In this document: piece by piece, positions 51,450 to 59,053 of the stretch
Layout: every line of letters starts with the position of its first letter
How positions within the stretch are numbered: position 1 is the first letter of the stretch
Assembly: GCF_037080055.1 (NCBI RefSeq)
Contig: NZ_JBAOJI010000001.1
Coordinates: 434,001 to 498,000, forward strand
DNA length: 64,000 nt
Source of the DNA: Halovenus sp037080055
GTDB taxonomy: Archaea; Halobacteriota; Halobacteria; Halobacteriales; Haloarculaceae
Direction of reading: 5' to 3'
The notes under the pieces: model-generated
Database searches by the model: none
Seen by the model: only the letters and a program-made list of their open reading frames with translations
Told to the model about the DNA's origin: nothing
Position numbers and translations under genes: made by a program

Positions 51450-52064
51450 ATGACCAGCCCGGACGGCTCGACCGAGACGCCGTCGGCGCTCTCTCGGGAC
51501 CTCCGGGACGGACTCGCGGTTCATCTGCCGTATGCGCTCTTTTCGGCCGTCCTCGTCTGCTGTTCGGTCGTCGCCGGGATGCTCTCGCAGTCGGTCGGCA
51601 GCGGACGGCTCGCGCGGCTGCCCTTCACTCGACTCGCGAGTTCGATTCTCACACAGGACCGCCCGCTGGTCGCGCTCATCCGGACGGATACCGAGTTCGT
51701 GTCGATGCTGGTCGTCGGCACCGTCACGCTGGGAGCGATCACCGCACTCGGTCTCGTCGCACAGGGCGTCGTCGTCGGTCTCTACGTCGGCTCGTCGATC
51801 GGGACGGTGAGCCCTGGCCTTCTCGTCGTCGCGGTAGCACCGCACGGAGTCGTCAAAGTCGTCGGGCTAGCACTCGCAGCGGCCGTCAGTTTCAGGCTCG
51901 TTCTCCGGGCACTGGCTGTCCTCGTCGGCCAACAGCCGCGCTATCTCACCAACAGGGAGTGGCGACAGACCGGCCTCGTCGTCGTGATGGCGTGGCTGAC
52001 CGTGTTGCTGGCGGCAGTGATCGAATCGGTCGTGACCGTCCGACTCACGCGGCTGCTCGTCTGA
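51450..52064 (+). CDS. SpoIIM-like (COG1300) integral membrane protein
   Basis: 204 residues with about five membrane helices: ~25-45, ~75-110 (two), ~120-150 and ~175-200. The topology and the GSSIGTVSPGLLVVAVAPHGVVKVVG segment match the stage II sporulation protein M family, which in archaea is unrelated to sporulation and has no known role. It starts 4 bases after eS19, likely co-transcribed. Its stop abuts the convergent UspA gene. Confidence 0.8.
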   Translation: MTSPDGSTETPSALSRDLRDGLAVHLPYALFSAVLVCCSVVAGMLSQSVGSGRLARLPFTRLASSILTQDRPLVALIRTDTEFVSMLVVGTVTLGAITALGLVAQGVVVGLYVGSSIGTVSPGLLVVAVAPHGVVKVVGLALAAAVSFRLVLRALAVLVGQQPRYLTNREWRQTGLVVVMAWLTVLLAAVIESVVTVRLTRLLV

Positions 52065-52499
52065 TTAGTCGCCGACGTTGACCGTCAGCACCGGGACCGA
52101 GCCGGATCTGACGACCCCTTCGGTGACGCTGCCGAGCATCTCTCGGGCGCTTCCGGTGCGGCCCTCGGTCGCCATGACAACGAGATCGACCTCCTGCTCG
52201 TCGACGTAGCCTTCGATCTCTTCGGCCGGGGTCCCACGTCGAACGGCGGCTTCGATGTCCTGGCCGGCTGCACGCGCCTGCTCGCGGACCCTCTCGACCG
52301 CTTTCTGACCCGCCTCGTCGAGTCGGTCGAAAACATCCTCGAACTCTGTCTCGTCGAGTGTCTCGGTGATCCCGTCGGCCTGAACGACGTAGATCGTATG
52401 GACCGTCGCATCGAACCGGTCGGCGAGGACGAGGGCGTGCTCAAGTGCCTGCGCGACGCTTTCGGACCCGTCGGTGGGAACGAGAATATCGTCGTACAT
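52065..52499 (-). CDS. Universal stress protein (UspA family)
   Basis: 144 residues. The UspA fold has MYDDILVPTDGSES at the N-terminus, DLVVMATEGRTG and the ATP-binding GSVTEGVVRSGSVPVLTV at the C-terminus (G-2x-G-9x-G-S/T type). It probably binds ATP and responds to stress. ATG 52499 is where family similarity begins. It is a single gene downstream of carA on the same strand. Confidence 0.92.
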   Translation of the reverse strand: MYDDILVPTDGSESVAQALEHALVLADRFDATVHTIYVVQADGITETLDETEFEDVFDRLDEAGQKAVERVREQARAAGQDIEAAVRRGTPAEEIEGYVDEQEVDLVVMATEGRTGSAREMLGSVTEGVVRSGSVPVLTVNVGD

Positions 52500-52558
52500 G
52501 GAGCCGTGTTTTCGCCCCGGCAAGAAAGTTCTACGGCCGTCTGTCGGCCGGGTGAGAA

Positions 52559-53605
52559 CTAGTCCCCGGCAAGTTCGACAACATCGTCGAAGAAGGACAG
52601 CGAGTCGTGGGGGCCGGGGTTGGCCTCGGGGTGGTACTGGCGGGTGATGATCCCGAGGTCGTCGTTGTCCAAGCCTTCAGGGGTGTCGTCGTTGACGTTG
52701 CGCTGTGTGACTTCGAGTTTGTCGCCCGGGTCTGCAACGGTGTAGCCGTGGTTCTGCGTGGTCATGACGACCTGGTCGGTTCGCAGGTCACGCACTGGCT
52801 GGTTGACGCCGCGGTGGCCGAACTCCATCTTCTCGGTGCGGCCACCGAGGGCGTTGGCGACGACCTGCTGGCCGAGACAGATACCCGCCAGCGGCACCTC
52901 GCCGACGTAGGTCTCGACGATTTCGCCGGCCTGCTCAAAGTTCTCCGGGTCGCCCGGCCCGTTCGAGATAAAGAGTACGTCGGGGTCGACGGCGTCGACC
53001 TCGTCCTCGGTCGCGTCGTACGGAAGCTGGTGGACGACCGCATCCCGTTCGACCAGCGAGTCGATGATCGATCCCTTCGCGCCGCAGTCGATCAGCGCAA
53101 CGTCGGGACCAGAGCCGCCCTCGTTGTGAACGGTCGGATCGCGAACGGAGACCTGCGAACCGATATCGGTGTGATCGGACATGTGCTTGCACTGGCGCAG
53201 TTCTTCGAGTGCGTCTTCCTCGGTCACGTCCGGACCGGCCGCGATGCCGCATTTCATCGCGCCCTCGTCGCGAATCTCGGTGACGATTTCACGAGTGTCG
53301 AGGTGGTCGACCGCCGGCACGCCCTCGTCTTGCAGCCACTCGGCGACATCGTCGGTCATCTCGCGGGCGAGCACACCGCGGGGGTGGACGCGGTCGGACT
53401 CGAACCGTTCCTCCCGGACGCCGTAGTTGCCGATCAGGGGATAGGAAAAGGTCAGCAGCTGTTCCTCGTAGCTGGGGTCGGTCAGGCTCTCCTCGTAGCC
53501 GGTGTACGCAGTTGTAAACACCAGTTCGCCACGCGTCGTGCCCGGCGAGCGCGCGCGTGCCTCGATAACACGCTCGCCCTCGATTGCGACGTAGGCAGCA
53601 GTCAT
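52559..53605 (-). CDS. carA: Carbamoyl-phosphate synthase small subunit
   Basis: 348 residues. It is the glutaminase that supplies ammonia to CarB for carbamoyl phosphate (arginine and pyrimidine synthesis). The N-terminal domain (AYVAIEGERVIEARARSPGTTRGELVFTTAYTGYEESLTDPSY) is followed by a class I amidotransferase domain with nucleophile Cys in GICLGQQ (~240) and HPE...(QYHPEANPGPHDS) near the end. carB is not adjacent. A divergent Lrp-family gene with a palindrome between them suggests its control. Confidence 0.96.
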   Translation of the reverse strand: MTAAYVAIEGERVIEARARSPGTTRGELVFTTAYTGYEESLTDPSYEEQLLTFSYPLIGNYGVREERFESDRVHPRGVLAREMTDDVAEWLQDEGVPAVDHLDTREIVTEIRDEGAMKCGIAAGPDVTEEDALEELRQCKHMSDHTDIGSQVSVRDPTVHNEGGSGPDVALIDCGAKGSIIDSLVERDAVVHQLPYDATEDEVDAVDPDVLFISNGPGDPENFEQAGEIVETYVGEVPLAGICLGQQVVANALGGRTEKMEFGHRGVNQPVRDLRTDQVVMTTQNHGYTVADPGDKLEVTQRNVNDDTPEGLDNDDLGIITRQYHPEANPGPHDSLSFFDDVVELAGD

Positions 53606-53657
53606 TACGAGATGCGTACGAAAGTCCCGCTGATAAGCGTTGCTTTCGAAGGTGAAT

Positions 53658-53670
53658 TACGAAATTCGTA
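53658..53670. promoter_or_regulatory. Palindrome between carA and its divergent Lrp gene
   Basis: TACGAA-A-TTCGTA, a perfect 13-base odd palindrome 38 bases before the Lrp ATG and 53 bases before the carA ATG. A further TACGAA copy is at 53617-53622, just inside the carA leader, and one at 19425-19430 near the lrp/glnA promoter. It has the symmetry expected for an Lrp/AsnC dimer site. Confidence 0.55.
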
Positions 53671-53707
53671 GCGTTGAAGTACGGGCCGGCTAAACCTACA
53701 AATCTCG

Positions 53708-54121
53708 ATGGACGACCTCGACCGCGAGATTCTGAACATCCTCCGCCGCGACGCCCGTACGCCCTATACGGAGATCGCCGATCAGGTCGGCACCTCCGAG
53801 GGGACGATCCGCAACCGCGTCGAGCGGATGGTCGAGTCGGGCGTTATCGACCGCTTTACCGTCTCGACGCGGACGGGAAACGTCAAGGCGATGATCGAGA
53901 TCACCGTCGACGTCGACGTCAACACCGGCGGGCTGACCGAACAGTTCGCCGAGTGGAAACGCGTCGATTTCGTCTGGCAGGTCTCCGGGGAGGAGGATAT
54001 CGTCCTCGTGGTCGATGCCGCGGACACTGACGACCTCAACGAACTCATCTCACGGGCCAGAGAGCGCGAGGAAGTGATGGGCACGAAAACGAGGCTGATT
54101 CTCGACGAGTGGCTCGGGTGA
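53708..54121 (+). CDS. Lrp/AsnC family regulator (LysM-like)
   Basis: 137 residues. A winged HTH (LDREILNILRRDARTPYTEIADQVGTSEGTIRNRVERMVESGVI) precedes a RAM/ACT domain (MIEITVDVDVNTGGLTEQFAEWKRVDFVWQVSGEEDIVLVVDAAD). It is shorter than the Lrp next to glnA. Its divergence from carA with a shared palindromic element suggests it senses an amino acid, such as arginine or lysine, and controls carA; this is inferred from context. Confidence 0.9.
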   Translation: MDDLDREILNILRRDARTPYTEIADQVGTSEGTIRNRVERMVESGVIDRFTVSTRTGNVKAMIEITVDVDVNTGGLTEQFAEWKRVDFVWQVSGEEDIVLVVDAADTDDLNELISRAREREEVMGTKTRLILDEWLG

Positions 54122-54133
54122 GGGGCCCGAGTG

Positions 54134-54466
54134 TTACGCGTGATCGCTGGCCGCTGGTTCCGAGTTGTAGGTGTTGAGCCGGTAGATCAGCCAGCCAGTC
54201 GCGACGAGAACGGTGACAGCGAGTCCCAGCCCGATCCAGTCCGGCGGGTCGTATCTGGTGAGCGCATAGCCGTACGTACCCGTCGCGACACCGACGCCAA
54301 GCATGAAACTCCCGACGAGTCGACCGGCGACGCGGTCCGGAATCTCCGAGTCTTCGTAGCCGGCGATCAGGAATGTCCAGTTGAAAACCGCCATACAGAA
54401 GCCGAGAACGACACAGAACCCGCCGATGTAGACTGCTCCGTGTAGATCGAGCAGCAACTCTTCCAT
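54134..54466 (-). CDS. Small membrane protein with about three helices
   Basis: 110 residues, not recognised. Hydrophobic segments: ~10-32 (VYIGGFCVVLGFCMAVFNWTFLI), ~47-65 and ~75-95 (WIGLGLAVTVLVATGWLIY). The last ~15 residues are polar. The start ATG 54466 (MEELLLDLHGAVY) is chosen because the longer frame has no coding character. It is 12 bases from the Lrp gene stop, convergent. Confidence 0.7.
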   Translation of the reverse strand: MEELLLDLHGAVYIGGFCVVLGFCMAVFNWTFLIAGYEDSEIPDRVAGRLVGSFMLGVGVATGTYGYALTRYDPPDWIGLGLAVTVLVATGWLIYRLNTYNSEPAASDHA

Positions 54467-54524
54467 GCCGCCACGTTTTCGGTACAGTCCTATCCCAGTT
54501 GTGGTCCCGTTTCTAGCGGAGAAA

Positions 54525-55163
54525 CTACGCGTCGGCGACCCGACGGAAGTTCTCGAACACACGGTGAGCACTCACCTCGGCCCACGAAAACCCGTTCGTC
54601 TGCCAGTCAAACGCGGCCAGTTCGTCCGTCAGATCGGCGTCGAGTTCCGGATGAAACTGGACAGTCCAGACCGGTCGCTCGCGGTGGGCCGTCCCGAAAA
54701 TCTCCGCGTGCTCCGCCGCGGCGATCCGATTCAGCCCTTCGCCCATCTCGGTCACGCGGTCGCCGTGCAGCGCCGGGACTGCTGGCCCGACACCCTCGAA
54801 CAGCGGCCGGTCGGCCAGATCCGCGCTGACCAGCCCGGCGGTCATCTCGCCGGGGTCGACGCTGCCACCGAGGGCGACGTTGACGACCTGGTGGCCGAAA
54901 CAGACCCCGAGCGTCGGAATCTCTCGCTCGACGAGCGTCCGGATCAGTTCGATCTCATCGTCGATCCACGGGTGTTCGTGACGCTCGTAGACGCCGGCCG
55001 TACTCCCGGTGAGAACGACCGCATCCGCGCCGGTGGGGTCGAGTCGCTCTCCAGCAGGATAGTCGATCCGGCGCGCGTCGGGAAATCGGTCGGCCAGCGC
55101 CTCACAGTGGAACGTCGCCTCCTCGTCGACTTCGTTCAGGACGACAGCGACCGACGATGCCAT
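54525..55163 (-). CDS. Class I glutamine amidotransferase domain protein
   Basis: 212 residues. A stand-alone GATase1: the nucleophile Cys88 is in LGVCFGHQ, and the His-Glu pair is in VQFHPELD near residue 180. The N-terminal SSVAVVLNEVDEEATF and GADAVVLTGSTAGVYE match the YLR126C/GuaA-like group of stand-alone GMP synthase-type amidotransferases. The amide acceptor and partner enzyme are not identifiable. ATG 55163 (MASSVAVVLN) follows from similarity; the gene is divergent from thioredoxin. Confidence 0.88.
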   Translation of the reverse strand: MASSVAVVLNEVDEEATFHCEALADRFPDARRIDYPAGERLDPTGADAVVLTGSTAGVYERHEHPWIDDEIELIRTLVEREIPTLGVCFGHQVVNVALGGSVDPGEMTAGLVSADLADRPLFEGVGPAVPALHGDRVTEMGEGLNRIAAAEHAEIFGTAHRERPVWTVQFHPELDADLTDELAAFDWQTNGFSWAEVSAHRVFENFRRVADA

Positions 55164-55272
55164 ACCAACTGAACGTGTCGGTCGGAAAAAAGTCTGTCTC
55201 GCGGTCAGTGCGGCGACCGTACACACGACAAAAACCCTTATCAGAATCGGCAGAGTACCTAGGAGAGAATCC

Positions 55273-55548
55273 ATGAGCGTTACACTGAAAGATTTCTACG
55301 CTGACTGGTGTGGGCCGTGCAAGACGCAGGATCCGATCGTCGAGGAACTGGAAGACGACCTCGGTGATCGACTCTCCGTCGAGAAAATCGATGTCGACGA
55401 GAACCAGGACATCGCGAACGAGTATCAGGTCCGTTCGATCCCGACGATTGTCATCGAAGGCGAAGACGGCTCGGTCGTCGAGAAATTCATCGGCGTCACG
55501 CAGCGCGAGGAACTCGAAGCAGCGATCGAACAGGCCGAAGCCGCCTAA
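55273..55548 (+). CDS. Thioredoxin family protein
   Basis: 91 residues, short. The redox motif is CGPC (C13-C16) in FYADWCGPCKTQDP, with cis-Pro in RSIPTIVIEG (~residue 60). The chain begins just before the active-site strand, so the first beta-alpha unit of full thioredoxin (~15 residues) is missing, as in other haloarchaeal small thioredoxins. Reduces protein disulfides. A TATA-like CCTTATC lies at 55235-55241. Confidence 0.88.
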   Translation: MSVTLKDFYADWCGPCKTQDPIVEELEDDLGDRLSVEKIDVDENQDIANEYQVRSIPTIVIEGEDGSVVEKFIGVTQREELEAAIEQAEAA

Positions 55549-55618
55549 TTGAGCGGATAACCGAACTTTTGCCGTCGAAGGTAGTGATCGAGCAGCGCCG
55601 TGAGCGGCTGCGCTGTCG

Positions 55619-56683
55619 TTACTCCTGTCGGTCGATGACGAAGGTGGTAAAGTCCCGGAGATGAGTTTCCGGTTCGGATTCCAGGTCGAGGTCGTCGAGG
55701 TGGCTCCGGGCGCTCTCAGAGAGTTCCCGCGCACGCGTATCTGCGTACTCGATTGCCCCGACGCTTTGCATAATCTCGATGGCTTCCATGATCTCCTCGT
55801 CGTCGTTGTCCTCGGCCCAGAGGATCTCTTCGAGGCGGGCCACATCGTCGGCCGGGGCCTCCTGCGCGGTGTAGATTGCCATCAGGGTCTTTTTGCCCTC
55901 GCGGATGTCGTTGCCGAACTCCTTGCCGAACTCGCCGGCCTGATCCAGCGTGTGCTGGATGTCGAGGATGTCGTCGCCGATCTGGAAGGCAATCGAGAGT
56001 TCCTCGGCGTACCGAGCGAGTTGTCGTTCGACCTCGTCGGACTGATCCGTGACGATGGCCGCGAGACGGGCGACGATCCGGGCGAGACAGCCCGTCTTGC
56101 ACGCACACATCTCGTAGTACTGCTGTTCGTCGACGGAGATCTCCTTCTCGTTGTGCCAGCAGATGTCCATCCCCTGTCCGAGATGCGTGCGGTTGAGTTC
56201 GTGGGTCAGCATCTCGTAGATCGCGAGTCGCTGGCTATCCGTGAGATCGTCGCTGTACTCCTCGATTACCTTCAACGGAATAAAGTACATCGCGTTGCCG
56301 GCGTTCAGTGCGATGTCGGTTCCGTGTTCGTGATGGAGTGCCGGGCCGCCGCGGCGCATCTGCGCCTCGTCTTCGACGTCGTCGACGATGATCGTCCCGT
56401 TGTGGAGAATTTCGGGGATACAGGCGTAGGGGAGATACTCCTCGGGGTCTTCGTCCAGCGCCTCGACGATCATCAAGAAGAGAATCGCCCGCCAGCGTTT
56501 GCCGCCGCGGTCCAACAGGAGCCAGATCGGATCCGCGAGCGCCTCCTGAATGGCCGCTGGCTGGTACTTGTAGGTCGGCTCGCCGAAGAAATCAGTTAGA
56601 TAGGCATCGTCGATTCGCCGTGGCAGTATCTCTTCGATCGCATCGTCGATGACCGGCCGCCACTCGGCGAGAACTTCCCGCAT
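55619..56683 (-). CDS. Polyprenyl diphosphate synthase (geranylgeranyl/farnesylgeranyl type)
   Basis: 354 residues. An all-helical trans-prenyltransferase making the isoprenoid chains of archaeal lipids. The first Asp-rich motif is DDVED (101-105), the second DDILD (237-241, in QIGDDILD), and GKRWR precedes. The chain-length region upstream of DDVED is ILHNGTIIVDD, with no bulky aromatics right before the motif. Product length (C20, C25 or quinone side chain) cannot be fixed. ATG 56683 (MREVLAEWRPVI) begins the similarity; the longer frame to 56857 is spurious. Confidence 0.9.
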   Translation of the reverse strand: MREVLAEWRPVIDDAIEEILPRRIDDAYLTDFFGEPTYKYQPAAIQEALADPIWLLLDRGGKRWRAILFLMIVEALDEDPEEYLPYACIPEILHNGTIIVDDVEDEAQMRRGGPALHHEHGTDIALNAGNAMYFIPLKVIEEYSDDLTDSQRLAIYEMLTHELNRTHLGQGMDICWHNEKEISVDEQQYYEMCACKTGCLARIVARLAAIVTDQSDEVERQLARYAEELSIAFQIGDDILDIQHTLDQAGEFGKEFGNDIREGKKTLMAIYTAQEAPADDVARLEEILWAEDNDDEEIMEAIEIMQSVGAIEYADTRARELSESARSHLDDLDLESEPETHLRDFTTFVIDRQE

Positions 56684-56814
56684 GTACGATGTCTCGCAAG
56701 CAGTGACCAAAAAACCACTCATACGGCCGAAGGCGCGAACCTGAGAACGCACAACCAGCCCGGAACGACTGCGGCCACAGGACGAGCCAGACGAGCGGGA
56801 CCAGCGTCCTTCCA

Positions 56815-56897
56815 TCTGATGGTAACAAATGGTATCTGAAGGTAACAGACGTAACATTTATATCCTCAGGGGTAGTACCTAAAGATAGAGGTAGTAC
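56815..56897 (+). promoter_or_regulatory. Promoter with two pairs of direct repeats
   Basis: TATA box TTTATAT at 56857-56863. Upstream, TCTGATGGTAACA (56815-56827) is nearly repeated as TCTGAAGGTAACA (56835-56847), 20 bases apart. Downstream, GGTAGTAC occurs at 56871-56878 and 56890-56897, 19 bases apart, flanking the expected transcript start. The helical-turn spacing suggests cooperative regulator sites. Confidence 0.55.
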
Positions 56898-56901
56898 AAC
56901 A

Positions 56902-57450
56902 ATGACAAACTTCACCAATCCGATCGAAACGACCTTCGAACTCCAGCGCCGCTCCATCGAACAGAGCCAGCAAGCCATCGAACAGAGCTTCGACGTCGGC
57001 CAGCAGATCAGCGACTCGCTGATCGCCGGCCTCGAAAGTCAAGAGCAGTTCCAGCGTCAGCTCGTCGAACTCAACCGCGACACCGTCACCAGCGCCCTCG
57101 ACGCCATCGAGGGCCTTCCGGGTGCGGACGTGGCAGTCGACGACCTCCGCGAGAACATCGACGACGGCTACGACGAGTTGCTCGCCGGTCACGAGGACGC
57201 CTTCGACAGCATCTCCGAGGAACTCGAAAACGGCGTCGACTCCTACGACGACCTGACCCAGGATCTCCTCGAGACGGTCGACGAACAGCTCGACCTGATC
57301 GTCGAGGCCCACGAAGAACTCGAAGACCAGTCCGTCGAAGCCGTCGACGAACTCGCCGGCCGCGTCGAAGAACTGCAGGAGCAGGCCGACGACGTGCAAG
57401 ACCAGATCGAACAGGTCTCACAGGAAGCCGCACAGGCTGTCGAAGCCTGA
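56902..57450 (+). CDS. Phasin-like coiled-coil protein
   Basis: 182 residues, almost entirely helical with heptads of Gln, Glu, Asp, Leu and Val; very acidic; no signal or membrane helix. The start MTNFTNPIETTFELQRRSIEQSQQAIEQS resembles the N-terminus of haloarchaeal phasin-type proteins, which coat polyhydroxyalkanoate granules. No phaE/phaC or phaR-like gene is near, and the assignment rests on composition and one short stretch. Alternatives are a general coiled-coil scaffold. It has a strong regulated-looking promoter. Confidence 0.6.
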   Translation: MTNFTNPIETTFELQRRSIEQSQQAIEQSFDVGQQISDSLIAGLESQEQFQRQLVELNRDTVTSALDAIEGLPGADVAVDDLRENIDDGYDELLAGHEDAFDSISEELENGVDSYDDLTQDLLETVDEQLDLIVEAHEELEDQSVEAVDELAGRVEELQEQADDVQDQIEQVSQEAAQAVEA

Positions 57451-57532
57451 TCCGTCCCGGTTCTCTCTAACGCGATTCTCTCTGTATTCCCCACTCACCA
57501 CACGCTCCCCGATTCTCAGTGCGAAAGAAGAT

Positions 57533-58933
57533 TCACTCCAGTTGGTCGGCCGCCTCCCGGAAGAGGCCGTCGAGAATCTCCGGCGTCGTCGGGTGATAGG
57601 CCCGGTCGGGAATCTCCCGAACGTCCAGACCGAGTTCGACGATCACCTGTAGTGTCTTGGCCATCGCGTCGGCGTGGAAGTGCAGCCCCTGATATCCGAG
57701 GACGGTCCCGTCCTCGCTATCGACGACGAGTTTGGCCAGGCCCGCAGCTACGTCCTTCGCTTTGAAGACGCCGTCGTCCTCGGCGTTCCGTGTCACGGTA
57801 ACGATATCGTGGCTCGCCGCCCGCGCGCTCCGTTCGCTGTGCCCGACCCGGGCGAAGGGGTAGACGCCCAGTCCGGAGAAGATGACGTGATGATGGGTGT
57901 TCTCGTACGGAGCGAGTGAGTCTCCCTCGCTGTGTGCGAGGATGTTCTCGGCGGCCTGAAAGCCCTGTTCTTTGGCGACGTGGAGAATCGGCTCTCTCTC
58001 GTTGACATCGCCGACGACGAAGACTCGCTCGCTGTCTCGGGCCTGCATCGTATCCTCGACCCACTCACCGGTGGAATCGAGAGCGGTGTGTTCCAGCCCG
58101 AGGCGGTCGAGTGTGGGTCGGCGACCAGTGAAACAAAACAGTTGGTCGGCCTCGACGGTCCGCTCTTCTCCGGCATCGTCTGTGAGTGTGAGCCGGACGC
58201 CGCCGTCTGCCGTCGGTTCGAGGCGCTTCTCGTAGACGTTCGTCGGGATGGTTACGTCGAACTCCTCGCGATACAACTGGAGAGCGGCGTCGCCGAACTC
58301 GGGGTCGGCCTCGTCGATGGGTCTGTCGTCGTGTTCGACCACCGTGAGTTCCATCCCGCCAGCCTCGCAGAGATAGGGGACCAGTTCCATCCCGATGTAG
58401 CCAAAGCCCATCACGATGCCACTGTCAGGGAACTCGGTCGCGTCGAGCACGTCCGCGCTCGTCATGAACTCCACATCCTCGATACCCGGTGTCTCGGGGA
58501 CGTTGATGGTCGATCCCGTCGCGACGACGACGTAGTCGGGGTCGTACGTCTCGCCGCCGGCCTCGATGGTCCGGTCGTCCACGAAGCGGGCAGTATCGTG
58601 GACGAAAGTCACGTCCTCGCGCTCTGCCAGGTCGTGAATGCCCTCCCGGCGGTGTTCGGCCCACCCGAGCGTGTGGTCGTCCTTGCGCTCGACGACACGT
58701 TCCAGATCGACATCCGGAATCTCACCGACCAGCCGGTCGTCGTGGCGAGCCTGGTACCGGTGAGCGCCTGCAGAGAGCACTTCCTTCGAGGGCATACAGC
58801 CGTCCAGGATGCAGAGCCCCCCGCCGGGTTCGCCGTCGTCGAACAGGAGAAGTTCGACCTCTCCGGCGAGTTCGCCCGCGACCGCCGACCCCGCACTCCC
58901 GTAGGCGCCGATAATTGCTACCTGAGTGTTCAT
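57533..58933 (-). CDS. Flavoprotein disulfide reductase (dihydrolipoamide dehydrogenase-like)
   Basis: 466 residues. An FAD/NAD(P) pyridine nucleotide-disulfide oxidoreductase: the N-terminal FAD motif GAYGSAGSAVAG is unusual (GxYGxAG instead of GxGxxG), the redox cysteines are C41 and C46 (GGGLCILDGCMPSK, C-x4-C), and the C-terminal HPTTPE (447-452) carries the His-Glu pair. The NAD-binding loop is GFGYIGMELVPYL. It may act on dihydrolipoamide, gamma-glutamylcysteine disulfide or a mercuric/quinone-type substrate; no pyruvate dehydrogenase genes are near. Confidence 0.88.
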   Translation of the reverse strand: MNTQVAIIGAYGSAGSAVAGELAGEVELLLFDDGEPGGGLCILDGCMPSKEVLSAGAHRYQARHDDRLVGEIPDVDLERVVERKDDHTLGWAEHRREGIHDLAEREDVTFVHDTARFVDDRTIEAGGETYDPDYVVVATGSTINVPETPGIEDVEFMTSADVLDATEFPDSGIVMGFGYIGMELVPYLCEAGGMELTVVEHDDRPIDEADPEFGDAALQLYREEFDVTIPTNVYEKRLEPTADGGVRLTLTDDAGEERTVEADQLFCFTGRRPTLDRLGLEHTALDSTGEWVEDTMQARDSERVFVVGDVNEREPILHVAKEQGFQAAENILAHSEGDSLAPYENTHHHVIFSGLGVYPFARVGHSERSARAASHDIVTVTRNAEDDGVFKAKDVAAGLAKLVVDSEDGTVLGYQGLHFHADAMAKTLQVIVELGLDVREIPDRAYHPTTPEILDGLFREAADQLE

Positions 58934-59053
58934 ACTACGACCTTGATAGGCGGCGGCATAACGCTACCGGGGACTGCCATCGAAGGGACGAGTGTGTATG
59001 TATAACATCGAAATCGTTATGACTTGTTAGTAGTATCCTAAATACAGATATCG

